Part shown: positions 24,806 to 33,615 of the stretch, piece by piece
How the letters are laid out: each line of letters starts with the position of its first letter
Position numbering within the stretch: position 1 is the first letter of the stretch
DNA from: Deltaproteobacteria bacterium
Lineage (GTDB): Bacteria > Myxococcota_A > UBA9160 > JAFDDA01
Assembly (NCBI GenBank): GCA_019311105.1
Contig: JAFDDA010000006.1
Span: 1 to 49,584, forward strand
Length of the DNA stretch: 49,584 nt
Direction: 5' to 3'
Translations under genes and position numbers: made by a program
Notes under the pieces: model-generated
Told to the model about the DNA's origin: nothing
Databases searched by the model: none
The model's input: the letters and a program-made list of their open reading frames with translations, nothing else

Positions 24806-25819
24806 TCAATCGTAAAAATCATGCTCCGACGTGAGTTGCCGAGTCATCAGCAGCCGCCCCACGTCCGCCGGGTCGAGCTCGCCCTCGAGGATCGCCCGGA
24901 CGCCCCGCATGATCGGCACGTCGACGCCCAGGGCATCCGCCAGCTGGCAGGCGGCGTGGGTCGTGCGCACGCCCTCGGCCACCCCGGTCATCCCGGCCAG
25001 GATCTCGTCGAGCGTCCGGCCCTTCCCGAGCTCGATCCCGACGCTCCGGTTCCGCGAGAGGCTGCCCGTGCAGGTGAGCAGGAGGTCGCCCATGCCGGCG
25101 AGCCCCAGGAAGGTCGTTGGCCGGGCCCCGAGCTGGACGCCGATCCGGGTGATCTCGTTCAGGCCGCGGGTCATCAGCCCGGCCCGGGCGTTCATCCCCA
25201 TGTCGAGGCCGTCGCAGATGCCCACGGCGATGGCGATGACGTTCTTGAGGGCGCCACCGATCTCGACCCCCACCACGTCGCTGTGGGAATAGCAGCGGAA
25301 CCAGGGGCACGAGAGCGTGGTCTGGACCGAGATCGCGTAGGCCTCCTCCTCGCAGGCGAGGGTCACGGAGGTCGGCTTGCGGTCGGCGATCTCCCGGGCG
25401 AAGGAGGGGCCCGAGAGGAAGACCAGCCGCGAGTGGTGGTGCTCGGGAAGGGATTCGCGCAGGACCTCGCCCATGCGGGCGCCCGTCTCGACCTCGATGC
25501 CCTTCACCGTGGAGACCAGGATCGCCTCGGGGTCGAGGTGGGGCCGCGCCCGGGCCATGACTTCGCGGACGCCGTGGCTCGGGACGGCCACGATCACGAG
25601 CTCGCGGCCCGCCAGAGCCTCACCAAGGTCGGCGGTTGGCCGAATGGCTTCCGGGAGCTCGACGTCGCTCAGATAACGCGGGTTGCGGCGTGTCTCGGCC
25701 ATGGTGCGCGCCATGGCGGGGTCTCGCGCCCAAAGGGTGACGTCGTGCTCGCGGGCGGCGAGCATGGCCAGGCAGGTTCCGAAGCTGCCGGCGCCGAGAA
25801 CCGCGACGGGTGTGGTCAC
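24806..25819 (-). CDS. gpsA: Glycerol-3-phosphate dehydrogenase [NAD(P)+]
   Basis: A protein of 337 residues from the GTG at 25819 (VTTPVAVLGAGSFGT). The frame is open upstream, but only as unlike-protein sequence. It reduces dihydroxyacetone phosphate to glycerol 3-phosphate for phospholipid synthesis. The dinucleotide-binding GAGSFG (9-14), VAVPSHGVREVM, SGPSFAREIADRKPTSV and the catalytic-lysine segment GGALKNVIAIAVGICDGLDMG are all typical. GLAGMGDLLLTCTG and SRNRSVG also match the family. It is divergent from the nuo operon, with about 200 bases between the starts. Confidence 0.94.
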   Translation of the reverse strand: MTTPVAVLGAGSFGTCLAMLAAREHDVTLWARDPAMARTMAETRRNPRYLSDVELPEAIRPTADLGEALAGRELVIVAVPSHGVREVMARARPHLDPEAILVSTVKGIEVETGARMGEVLRESLPEHHHSRLVFLSGPSFAREIADRKPTSVTLACEEEAYAISVQTTLSCPWFRCYSHSDVVGVEIGGALKNVIAIAVGICDGLDMGMNARAGLMTRGLNEITRIGVQLGARPTTFLGLAGMGDLLLTCTGSLSRNRSVGIELGKGRTLDEILAGMTGVAEGVRTTHAACQLADALGVDVPIMRGVRAILEGELDPADVGRLLMTRQLTSEHDFYD

Positions 25820-25867
25820 GGCGCGAGTGTATCCCGAAAAATCGCGCCAGCAGCGCTCTCGTGGCCG

Positions 25868-25896
25868 TTGACGGCCCTTCCGGCCACGGCTACCTT
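25868..25896 (+). promoter_or_regulatory. Sigma-70-type promoter of the nuo operon
   Basis: TTGACG (25868-25873), a 17-base spacer and TACCTT (25891-25896) match the consensus well. The start of nuoA is 125 bases downstream, leaving a leader with a small ccgcc-ttt-ggcgg type hairpin near 25940. Confidence 0.55.
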
Positions 25897-26021
25897 GCGG
25901 CGCGTTTTCGTAATGACCTCGCAGAGTTCCAGAGTTTCCTCCGCCTTTCGGCGGTCTCAATCGTGGAAGCTCCTTTCGAGGAACCCGACCGAGTTTGACC
26001 CGAGCCTGGAGGGGCTCCCCG

Positions 26022-26375
26022 ATGCTGGCCGAGTACAGCGGCGTCCTTCTCCTGTTGCTCGTGGCCCTCATCGTGGCCGGCGTGATGCTTCTGGTGCAGC
26101 AGCTGCTCTCCCCGAGCCGCGAGTTCGCTGAGAAGCAGGAGCCCTTCGAGTGCGGTGAGAGCCCGATCGTCTCGCCCCACCAACGCTTCAGCGTGAAGTT
26201 CTACCTGGTCGCCATCCTGTTCATCGTCTTCGATGTGGAGGCGGTCTTCTTCTATCCGTGGGGCGCGCTCTTCATGGACCTCGGTTGGTTCGGCCTGATC
26301 GAAATGGCCACGTTCGTCATCGTACTCGGTGTGGGCCTCGCCTACGTCTGGATGAAGGGCGCCCTCGAATGGTGA
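26022..26375 (+). CDS. nuoA: NADH-quinone oxidoreductase subunit A
   Basis: A protein of 117 residues from the ATG at 26022, with ggagggg upstream. It has three membrane helices. The quinone-site loop between the first two carries the conserved FECGESPI cysteine and then RFSVKFYLVAILFIVFDVEAVFFYPW, the family signature. In complex I it lies beside NuoH at the quinone tunnel. It is the first gene of the operon and overlaps nuoE by seven bases. In most bacteria nuoB, nuoC and nuoD follow here; they are absent. Confidence 0.96.
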   Translation: MLAEYSGVLLLLLVALIVAGVMLLVQQLLSPSREFAEKQEPFECGESPIVSPHQRFSVKFYLVAILFIVFDVEAVFFYPWGALFMDLGWFGLIEMATFVIVLGVGLAYVWMKGALEW

Positions 26376-26836
26376 TCTCCGAAGAGGCGCGCGCCGCCAT
26401 CGATGGCGAGATCGCCCGCTACCCGCGCAAGCGCGGCGCCCTGCTGCCGGCGCTCCACCTCGTCCAGAAGGAGCTCGGGCACCTCTCGCCCGAGGCCACG
26501 CGCGAGGTCGCCGAGATCTTCGAGCTCCGACCCGTGGAAGTGATGGAGGTGATCTCCTTCTACAACATGTTCCACGCCCGGGCGGGCGGGCGGCACCACG
26601 TCTACGTGTGCACGAACCTGCCCTGCTCGCTGCGCGGCGCGCGCGGGCTGCTCAAAAGCCTGGAAGCCCACCTCGGCATCGAGGCCGGCGAGACCACGAG
26701 CGACGGCCGCATCACGCTCGACCACGAGGAGTGCCTCGGCGCCTGCGGCTATGCCCCGATGCTGCGCGTCGACGAGACCTATCACGAGGACCTCGACGAG
26801 GCCCGCGCCAAGGAGATCCTCGACGCCCTCGAATAG
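26369..26836 (+). CDS. nuoE: NADH-quinone oxidoreductase subunit E (24 kDa, 2Fe-2S)
   Basis: A protein of 155 residues from the ATG at 26369. A helical N-terminal part (FELRPVEVMEVISFYNMFH) precedes a thioredoxin-like fold. The N1a cluster ligands are C81, C86, C122 and C126 (VCTNLPCSLRG and EECLGACGYAP). It forms the NADH-oxidising unit with NuoF. It directly follows nuoA, 18 bases before nuoF. Confidence 0.96.
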   Translation: MVISEEARAAIDGEIARYPRKRGALLPALHLVQKELGHLSPEATREVAEIFELRPVEVMEVISFYNMFHARAGGRHHVYVCTNLPCSLRGARGLLKSLEAHLGIEAGETTSDGRITLDHEECLGACGYAPMLRVDETYHEDLDEARAKEILDALE

Positions 26837-26854
26837 GGCGCCGACCCCAAGGCC

Positions 26855-28150
26855 ATGCTCACCGTCCCGCACACCACCAACTACCTCACCGAACACTTCG
26901 GCGACGACGCGTTCACGACGCTCGAGGGCTACCGCGCGCGCGGCGGCTACGAGGCGGCGAAGAAGGCGATCAGCGAGATGTCGCCCGCCGACGTGATCGA
27001 GCTGGTGAAGGATTCCGGGCTCCAAGGCCGCGGCGGCGCCGGGTTCTCCGCGGGTATGAAGTGGTCGTTCATGCCGACCGATGGCGACCAACCGAGCTAC
27101 CTCGTCTGCAATGCAGACGAGTCGGAGCCTGGCTCCTACAAAGACCGCATCCTGCTCGAGCGCGGCGGGCACCAGATGCTCGAGGGCATCCTGATTGCCG
27201 CGTGGGCGACCCAGGCCGACACGACCTTCATCTACGTGCGCGGCGAGTACGCCTTCCCCGCCGACCAGCTCGACCGCTGCGTGCGCGAGGCCTACGACGC
27301 AGGACTGCTGGGTGAGAACATCTTCGGCAAGGGTTTCAAGCACGACGTCGTCGTGCACCGCGGCGCCGGCGCGTACATCTGTGGCGAAGAGACGGGCCTG
27401 CTCGAATCCCTCGAAGGGAAGAAGGGCCAGCCGCGCAAGAAGCCGCCCTTCCCGGCGCAGTTCGGTGCGTTCGGGATGCCGACCACGGTGAACAACGTCG
27501 AGACCTTCTCGCACGTGCCTCACATCGTGAAGAACGGCGCCGACTGGTTCAAAGGCTTCGGTACCGAGAAGAGCCCGGGGACGATGATCTTCGGCGTCTC
27601 GGGCCACGTCGTGCGACCGGGGCTCTACGAGCTGCCCATGGGCACACCCCTCGACGAGATCGTCTTCGAACACGCCCAGGGCGTCCCCGAAGGCCGCAAG
27701 GTGAAGGGCGTGATCCCGGGTGGCATGTCCATGCCGATCCTCCCCGCGGGCATGCTCGACGTCCCGATGGCGAACGAGAGCCTGCGTGAGCGCAAGACGA
27801 TGCTCGGCACCGGCGGCGTCATGGTGATGGACGAGCGCACCTGCATGGTGCGAGCGGCGTGCGTCATCACGTACTTCTTCCGCGACGAGTCGTGTGGCCA
27901 GTGCACCCAGTGCCGCGAGGGCACGGGCTGGCTCAACAAGATCGTCGAGCGCATCGAGCGCGGCGCGGGCAGCGAGGGCGACATCGAGCTGCTGCTCGAC
28001 GTGTGCGGGAAGATGGAGGCGAAGACCATCTGCGCCTTCGCTGACGCTGCAGCCTGGCCGGTGCAGGGCCTGCTGCGTCACTTCCGCGAAGACTTCGAAG
28101 AGCACGTCCGCCAGAAGAAGTGCCCCTTCCCCGAAAGTTTCGAGCTCTAG
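26855..28150 (+). CDS. nuoF: NADH-quinone oxidoreductase subunit F (NADH/FMN-binding)
   Basis: A protein of 431 residues, the normal length. The NADH- and FMN-binding Gly-rich motif is LQGRGGAGFSAGMKW, followed by VCNADESEPGSYKDR and the second nucleotide-binding stretch GAGAYICGEETGLLESLEG. The N3 4Fe-4S ligands are in ESCGQCTQCREG and the cysteine of ICAFADAA near residue 390. It takes the hydride from NADH and passes electrons to NuoE and NuoG. Two bases separate its stop from the GTG of nuoG. Confidence 0.97.
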   Translation: MLTVPHTTNYLTEHFGDDAFTTLEGYRARGGYEAAKKAISEMSPADVIELVKDSGLQGRGGAGFSAGMKWSFMPTDGDQPSYLVCNADESEPGSYKDRILLERGGHQMLEGILIAAWATQADTTFIYVRGEYAFPADQLDRCVREAYDAGLLGENIFGKGFKHDVVVHRGAGAYICGEETGLLESLEGKKGQPRKKPPFPAQFGAFGMPTTVNNVETFSHVPHIVKNGADWFKGFGTEKSPGTMIFGVSGHVVRPGLYELPMGTPLDEIVFEHAQGVPEGRKVKGVIPGGMSMPILPAGMLDVPMANESLRERKTMLGTGGVMVMDERTCMVRAACVITYFFRDESCGQCTQCREGTGWLNKIVERIERGAGSEGDIELLLDVCGKMEAKTICAFADAAAWPVQGLLRHFREDFEEHVRQKKCPFPESFEL

Positions 28151-28152
28151 TC

Positions 28153-29631
28153 GTGGCGAAGATCACCGTCGACGGCACCGAGTACGAAACGCAGGAGGGT
28201 CGCACGATCCTCCAGGCGCTCGACGAGCTCGGCATCCTCATGAATGGCGTCGACATCCCGCACTACTGCTGGCACCCGAAGCTCTCGATCGACGGCTCGT
28301 GCCGGCTCTGCCAGGTCGAGATCGAAGGCGTCCCGAAGCTCCAGATCGCCTGCAACACGCCCATCAAGGATGGGATGGAGATCCGCACCCAGACCGCACC
28401 CGTGAAGGAAGCGCGCGAAGGGGTGATGGAGCTGCTGCTGGTGAACCACCCGCTCGACTGCCCGATCTGCGATCAGGCCGGCGAGTGCAAGCTCCAGGAC
28501 TACGCCTTCGAGTACGGCGTCGAGCATTCGCGCTCGCGCGAGCCGCGCCGCGCCGGCAAGAAGAACGTCGACTTCGGCCCGACGATCACGTTCGATCAGG
28601 AGCGCTGCATCCTGTGTCGGCGTTGTGTGCGCTTCTGTCGCGAGGTGCCGGGCACGGGCGAGATCGGTGTGTTCGGCCGTGGGGACCACTCGGCGCTCGA
28701 GACCTTCCCGGGCCTGGAGCTCGACAACCCCTACTCCATGAACGTGGCCGACATCTGCCCCGTCGGCGCGCTCACGACCAAGGACTTCCGCTTCAAGATC
28801 CGCGTCTGGTTCCTCGAGGACGTCCCCGGCATCTGCACGGGCTGCTCGAAGGGCTGCAACGTCTGGCTCGGCACCGCGAACAACAAGGTCTACCGCTACG
28901 TCCCGCGCCGGAACGACGCGGTCAACGAGACCTGGGTCTGTGACGACGGCCGCATGAGCTACCGCCACATCGGCTCGGCGGATCGTCTCGACCGCGCCAT
29001 GGTGCGCGGCGAACTCGGTGTGCTCGAGGTGACCTCGGTCGACGATGCGGTGGCCGCGGCCTCCGAGCGCCTGCGCGCGCTCGTGGATGCCAAGGGCCCG
29101 GGCGTCGTCGGCGCGGTCGCGTCGGGCCACGGCACGAACGAAGATCTCGAAGCCTTCGTGCGGCTGCTGGATGGCCTCGGTGTCGAGAACCGCGGACTCG
29201 CAACGGTCCAGGGCGAATCCGACGAGCTGCTCGTCCAGGCCGAGAAGGCCGCCAACGGCGAGGGCGCACGCAAGCTCGGCTTCGGCGACGCCGCGGGCGT
29301 GCTCGACCGCTTGAACACGGGCGGCCTCGAGGCGCTGGTCGTGATGGGCCACGACCTGCTCGACGCCCAGCACCTCGGCGGCATCGAGGGCCTCGAACGG
29401 CTCGACACCCTGATCGTGCTCGACTCCCACCACTCCGCCCTCGAGCGCGTGGCCCACGTCGTGCTGCCAGCGCGACACGCCGCCGAGAAGGCGGGTCACT
29501 TCACCAACCACGAAGGCATCGTCCAGGCCGTGGCCCCGGCCGTCGAGCCGGCGGGCGAGGCCGTGCCCGAAGCCGAAGCCTTCGACCGGCTCGCGGCGGC
29601 GCTCGGCGTCGCCGGCGAAGACGCCGCCTGA
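28153..29631 (+). CDS. nuoG: NADH-quinone oxidoreductase subunit G, short form
   Basis: A protein of 492 residues from a GTG at 28153. The N-terminal iron-sulfur part is complete. The 2Fe-2S cluster N1b has C39, C50, C53 and C67; the His-Cys3 cluster N5 has H99, C103, C106 and C112. A ferredoxin-like pair starts with CILCRRCVRFC (152-162) and ends in ICPVGAL. A fourth group in CTGCSKGCN belongs to the molybdopterin-fold domain. That domain is then strongly shortened to about 220 residues, whereas NuoG proteins usually reach 680-900. The remaining part (VMGHDLL, IVLDSHHSALERVAHVVLPA, EKAGHFTNHEGIVQA) keeps the core landmarks without the intervening blocks. The stop overlaps nuoH (TGATG). Confidence 0.93.
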   Translation: MAKITVDGTEYETQEGRTILQALDELGILMNGVDIPHYCWHPKLSIDGSCRLCQVEIEGVPKLQIACNTPIKDGMEIRTQTAPVKEAREGVMELLLVNHPLDCPICDQAGECKLQDYAFEYGVEHSRSREPRRAGKKNVDFGPTITFDQERCILCRRCVRFCREVPGTGEIGVFGRGDHSALETFPGLELDNPYSMNVADICPVGALTTKDFRFKIRVWFLEDVPGICTGCSKGCNVWLGTANNKVYRYVPRRNDAVNETWVCDDGRMSYRHIGSADRLDRAMVRGELGVLEVTSVDDAVAAASERLRALVDAKGPGVVGAVASGHGTNEDLEAFVRLLDGLGVENRGLATVQGESDELLVQAEKAANGEGARKLGFGDAAGVLDRLNTGGLEALVVMGHDLLDAQHLGGIEGLERLDTLIVLDSHHSALERVAHVVLPARHAAEKAGHFTNHEGIVQAVAPAVEPAGEAVPEAEAFDRLAAALGVAGEDAA

Positions 29632-30788
29632 TGGCCGAGACCATCGGAAAGATCCTGTTCGTCCTGCTGGTCGTGATGGGCGCGTTCCTGCCCATGATCA
29701 CCTGGGTCGAGCGCAAGCAATCGGCCGTGATGCAGGACCGCATCGGCGCGAACCGCGCCAACATCGCGGGCATCACGGTCCTCGGGGTGCTCCACCCGTT
29801 GGCCGACGTATTGAAGCTCTTCGGCAAGGAGGACTTCGTCCCCGCTGGCGCGAACCGCGTGATGCACCTGCTGGCGCCGGTGATCGCCCTGGTGCCGGCC
29901 ATCATCACCCTGGCCGTGGTGCCCTTCGCCGGCGTCTACGACTTCGGCGGCGAGAACCCCTTCAGCTTCGTCATTGCCGACGTCGACTGGGGCCTGCTCT
30001 ACGTCTTCGCGGTGGGCTCGATCGCGGCCTACGGCACGATCATCGCGGGCTGGGCCAGCAACAACAACTGGGCGCTCCTCGGCACCGTGCGTGCGTCGGC
30101 GCAGATGATCTCGTACGAAGTCACGATGGGGCTCTCGGTCGTCGGCGTCTTCATGTGCTTCCAGACGCTGTCGCTCCAGGAGATGAGCCTCGCGCAGGAT
30201 TCGAGCTTTCGGCTGCTCGGCTTCCTCGAGCACTTCGGCCTGTTCGAGACGCTGCCCGGCTGGCTCGCTTGGATCCAGGTGCCGACGTGGGGGATCTTCC
30301 TCCAGCCCATGGGCTTCGTGATGTTCCTCACCTGCATCATGGCCGAGAACAAGCGCCCGCCCTTCGACCTGCCCGAGGCGGAGTCGGAGCTGATCGCTGG
30401 CTACCACCTCGAATACTCCGGCATGCGCTGGGGCCTCTTCTACACCGCGGAGTTCCTCGAGGTCCCGGTCATCGGCTGCATCGTGACCGCGCTCTTTCTC
30501 GGCGGCTGGTCGATCCCCTTCCTCGACACGCAGACCCTGATCGGCGGCATCGGCAGCTTCTTCGGCGAGGGCTTCGCGACGGGCGTCGTGCTCGTCCTTC
30601 ACGTCCACGCCTTCCTGGCCAAGGTCGTCATCATGATCTGGCTGCAGATGTTGATTCGCTGGAGCCTGCCGCGCTTCCGCTACGACCAGGTCATGGACCT
30701 GTGTTGGAAGATCATGTTGCCGCTCTCGCTCGTGAACATCTTCGTGACCGCGGTCGTGCTCCTCTGGTTCCAAGAGGTGGTGGGATGA
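29631..30788 (+). CDS. nuoH: NADH-quinone oxidoreductase subunit H
   Basis: A protein of 385 residues with about eight membrane helices. It forms the wall of the quinone cavity and links the peripheral and membrane arms. Signatures seen are DRIGANRANIAG early on and AENKRPPFDLPEAESELIAG followed by YHLEYSGMRWGLFYTAEF, the acidic loop thought to join quinone reduction to proton movement. The terminal RWSLPRFRYDQVM is also typical. In most operons nuoI would follow; here the next gene is nuoJ, overlapping by four bases. Confidence 0.96.
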   Translation: MAETIGKILFVLLVVMGAFLPMITWVERKQSAVMQDRIGANRANIAGITVLGVLHPLADVLKLFGKEDFVPAGANRVMHLLAPVIALVPAIITLAVVPFAGVYDFGGENPFSFVIADVDWGLLYVFAVGSIAAYGTIIAGWASNNNWALLGTVRASAQMISYEVTMGLSVVGVFMCFQTLSLQEMSLAQDSSFRLLGFLEHFGLFETLPGWLAWIQVPTWGIFLQPMGFVMFLTCIMAENKRPPFDLPEAESELIAGYHLEYSGMRWGLFYTAEFLEVPVIGCIVTALFLGGWSIPFLDTQTLIGGIGSFFGEGFATGVVLVLHVHAFLAKVVIMIWLQMLIRWSLPRFRYDQVMDLCWKIMLPLSLVNIFVTAVVLLWFQEVVG

Positions 30789-31291
30789 GCGCAGAGCTGT
30801 CGCTCTTCTATTTCTTCGCCGCCCTGGCCGTTGGCTCGGCGCTTTCGATGGTGCTGAACCTGCGGAACACCGTGGCGTCGGCCATGAGCCTCGTCATCAC
30901 CATGGTGTCGCTCGCGGCGGTCTACGTCTTGATGGAAGCCCACCTCGTCGCGGTGCTCCAGATCATGGTCTACGGCGGCGCCATCGTGGTGCTCTTCGTG
31001 TTCGTCGTGATGCTGCTGAACCTGCGTCAGGACGACTTCCCGCCCGGGCGTCAGCGCGGCGCGAAGGCGCTCGGTGTCGTTCTCGTCGTCTTCGCCGTGA
31101 TCAAGCTTCTGGCCCTTCTTCCGGCGGCCCTGCCCGACACCGTCGCGGCTTTGCCGGAAGGCTTCGGCGGCTACCGCGACGTCGGCACGGCGCTCTTCAC
31201 TCGCTTCATTCTGCCCTTCGAGGCGACCTCGCTGCTGCTGCTCTCCGCGCTCGTCGGCGCCGTGGTCCTGGCCAAGCGGAGGCTCGACTGA
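30785..31291 (+). CDS. nuoJ: NADH-quinone oxidoreductase subunit J
   Basis: A protein of 168 residues from the ATG at 30785 (ATGA overlap with nuoH); an in-frame extension upstream is only shadow sequence. It has five membrane helices, with the conserved third one around [20 protein letters not shown], which contains the pi-bulge tyrosine/glycine stretch. It packs between NuoA/H and NuoK. It comes straight after nuoH with no nuoI in between. Confidence 0.95.
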   Translation: MSAELSLFYFFAALAVGSALSMVLNLRNTVASAMSLVITMVSLAAVYVLMEAHLVAVLQIMVYGGAIVVLFVFVVMLLNLRQDDFPPGRQRGAKALGVVLVVFAVIKLLALLPAALPDTVAALPEGFGGYRDVGTALFTRFILPFEATSLLLLSALVGAVVLAKRRLD

Positions 31292-31292
31292 C

Positions 31293-31598
31293 GTGGAAAT
31301 CCCCATCGAGCTCGTCGTCAGCCTGTCGGCCATCCTCTTCGGCATCGGAGTCGTGGGCGCCCTCGTGCGCCGCAACATCATCGTCATCCTGATGTCGATC
31401 GAGCTGATGCTGAACGCCGTGAATCTGGCCTTCGTCGCCTTCGCACGCATGCACGGCACGAACGATGGGCACGTCTTCGTGCTGATAGTCATCACCGTGG
31501 CGGCGGCCGAGGTGGCGGTCGGCCTCGGCATCGTGATCTCGCTCTTCCGCAACCGCGACACCACCAACGTGGACGACGTGAGCCTGCTCAAATGGTAA
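31293..31598 (+). CDS. nuoK: NADH-quinone oxidoreductase subunit K
   Basis: A protein of 101 residues from a GTG at 31293, one base after the nuoJ stop. It has three membrane helices. The conserved intramembrane glutamate is in [15 protein letters not shown] and a second lies in [15 protein letters not shown]; both are part of the proton path shared with MrpC-type antiporter subunits. It overlaps the nuoL start by seven bases. Confidence 0.96.
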   Translation: MEIPIELVVSLSAILFGIGVVGALVRRNIIVILMSIELMLNAVNLAFVAFARMHGTNDGHVFVLIVITVAAAEVAVGLGIVISLFRNRDTTNVDDVSLLKW

Positions 31599-33613
31599 AC
31601 GGCGACATCCATACCAGCGATCTGCTGCGCCTGATCCCGCTCTTCCCCTTGATGGGCGCGTTGATCCACGGTGTGATGCTCGGCCTTGCGCGGCGCTCGA
31701 TGCCCCGGCGGGGCGTGATCGCCATCAGTTGTGGCGCGGTGATCCTCTCCTTCCTGACTTCGATCCTCGCCGTGTCGGAGCTGCTCGGGCACCCGGCCGA
31801 GAGCCGCGCGCTGGTGGACGAGCTCTTCACCTGGATCGGCGCGGGGCGCTTCGTGGCCGAAGCGTCGCTGCTGCTCGACCCGCTCTCGGCCGTGATGATC
31901 GTGGTGGTCACCGGCGTTGGCTCGCTCATCCACGTCTACTCCATCGGCTACATGGACGATGACCACCGGGACGACTCCGGCTTCCAGCGGTTCTTCTGTT
32001 ACCTGAACCTCTTCACGTTCTCGATGCTGATGCTGGTGCTCGGCGACAACCTTCTCGTGCTGTTCCTCGGCTGGGAGGGCGTCGGCCTCTGCTCCTATCT
32101 GTTGATCGGCTTCTGGTACAGCGACGAGTGGAACGCCTACTGCGGCAGCAAGGCCTTCATCGTCAACCGCATCGGTGACTTCGGGTTCCTGATCGGGATC
32201 TTCCTGCTGTTCGCGGCGCTGGCCGAGGTGGGCCACCCGACCGTCGCCTTCGGCGAGATCGAGGCCTCGATCGGGCTCATCTCGGACCGCATGGTCACCA
32301 TGCCCTGGGGCGGGGAGTGGAAGCTCCTGACCCTGATCGGGTTGTTCTTCTTCGTCGGCGCTGCCGGCAAGTCGGCGCAGCTGCCGCTCTACGTCTGGCT
32401 GCCCGACGCCATGGCAGGCCCGACGCCGGTGTCGGCCCTGATCCACGCCGCCACCATGGTGACCGCCGGCGTCTACATGGTGTGCCGGATGAACTTCCTC
32501 TACGCCGAGGCGCCTGGCGCCTCGGCGGTGATCGCTTGGACCGGCGGGCTGACGGCGCTCGTGGCCGCCACCATCGCCGTCGCCCAGACCGACATCAAGA
32601 AGGTCCTGGCCTACTCGACGGTCAGCCAGCTCGGGTACATGTTCCTGGCCGCGGGCTGCGGCGGCTACTCCGCGGCGATCTTCCACCTCGGCACCCACGC
32701 CTTCTTCAAGGCACTGCTCTTCCTCGGTTCGGGCGCCGTGATCCTGGCCATGCATCACGAGCAGGACACGGACAAGATGGGTGGCCTCGCGCGCTACATC
32801 CCGAAGACCCACTTCGTGTTCGGGATCGGCGTGCTCGCCATCGCTGGGCTGCCCGGCTTCTCGGGTTTCTTCTCCAAGGACGAGGTGCTGCTCTCGGCCT
32901 TCGCTGCGGATCACATCCCGGGCCACACGCTCCTCTACGGGATCGGGATCCTGACCGCGGTGCTGACCGCGTTCTACATGTTCCGCGTCCACATCCGCAC
33001 GTTCTACGGCGAGTGCCGCGCGCCGGCCGATGTGCGCTCGCACATCAAGGAGCCGGCCGACACGGTGCTCGTTCCGCTCTACGTGCTCGCGGTGCTGTCG
33101 GCCGTGGCAGGCCTGCTCTCGCCGCCGCAGCTATGGGGCGACCTCATGGGGATCGCCAACTCGAACAGCCTGCACCACTTCCTCGAGCCGGTGCTTTCTC
33201 ATGGCGCTGTGCACCACGTCGAGCACTCGACCGAATGGATCCTCGTGGCCCTCGCCGTCTCGGCGTTCCTGATCGGTGGTGGTCTCGCCTACTGGATGTA
33301 CATGGTCAACCCGGGCGTCCCCGTCCGCATCCGCGAGAGTCTTTCCGGCCTGCACCGAGCGGTGGTGAACAAGTATTGGGTCGATGAGTTCTACGACGCC
33401 GCTCTGGTGAAGCCCCTCGTCGTCGTCTCCGACCGCGTGCTCTATCGCGGCGTCGATGTGCGCGGGATCGATGGCATCGCGAACGGTGGCGCCGCCGCAG
33501 TGCGCGCGCTGGCGGCACGCGGCCTCAAGTACGCCCAGACCGGGCTCACCCAGAGCTACCTCTTCTTCATGATCGTCGGCACGCTCGCGATGCTCGGCTG
33601 GATGCTGGGGTAG
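31592..33613 (+). CDS. nuoL: NADH-quinone oxidoreductase subunit L (antiporter-like)
   Basis: A protein of 673 residues at the far end of the membrane arm. The antiporter core is clear: [18 protein letters not shown] with its key glutamate, [30 protein letters not shown] (in two parts) with the lysine and histidines of the half-channels, and [21 protein letters not shown]. The long lateral helix follows in the C-terminal 150 residues ([16 protein letters not shown] onward), ending in a last membrane anchor ([18 protein letters not shown]). It is three bases from nuoM. Confidence 0.97.
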   Translation: MVNGDIHTSDLLRLIPLFPLMGALIHGVMLGLARRSMPRRGVIAISCGAVILSFLTSILAVSELLGHPAESRALVDELFTWIGAGRFVAEASLLLDPLSAVMIVVVTGVGSLIHVYSIGYMDDDHRDDSGFQRFFCYLNLFTFSMLMLVLGDNLLVLFLGWEGVGLCSYLLIGFWYSDEWNAYCGSKAFIVNRIGDFGFLIGIFLLFAALAEVGHPTVAFGEIEASIGLISDRMVTMPWGGEWKLLTLIGLFFFVGAAGKSAQLPLYVWLPDAMAGPTPVSALIHAATMVTAGVYMVCRMNFLYAEAPGASAVIAWTGGLTALVAATIAVAQTDIKKVLAYSTVSQLGYMFLAAGCGGYSAAIFHLGTHAFFKALLFLGSGAVILAMHHEQDTDKMGGLARYIPKTHFVFGIGVLAIAGLPGFSGFFSKDEVLLSAFAADHIPGHTLLYGIGILTAVLTAFYMFRVHIRTFYGECRAPADVRSHIKEPADTVLVPLYVLAVLSAVAGLLSPPQLWGDLMGIANSNSLHHFLEPVLSHGAVHHVEHSTEWILVALAVSAFLIGGGLAYWMYMVNPGVPVRIRESLSGLHRAVVNKYWVDEFYDAALVKPLVVVSDRVLYRGVDVRGIDGIANGGAAAVRALAARGLKYAQTGLTQSYLFFMIVGTLAMLGWMLG

Positions 33614-33615
33614 CC

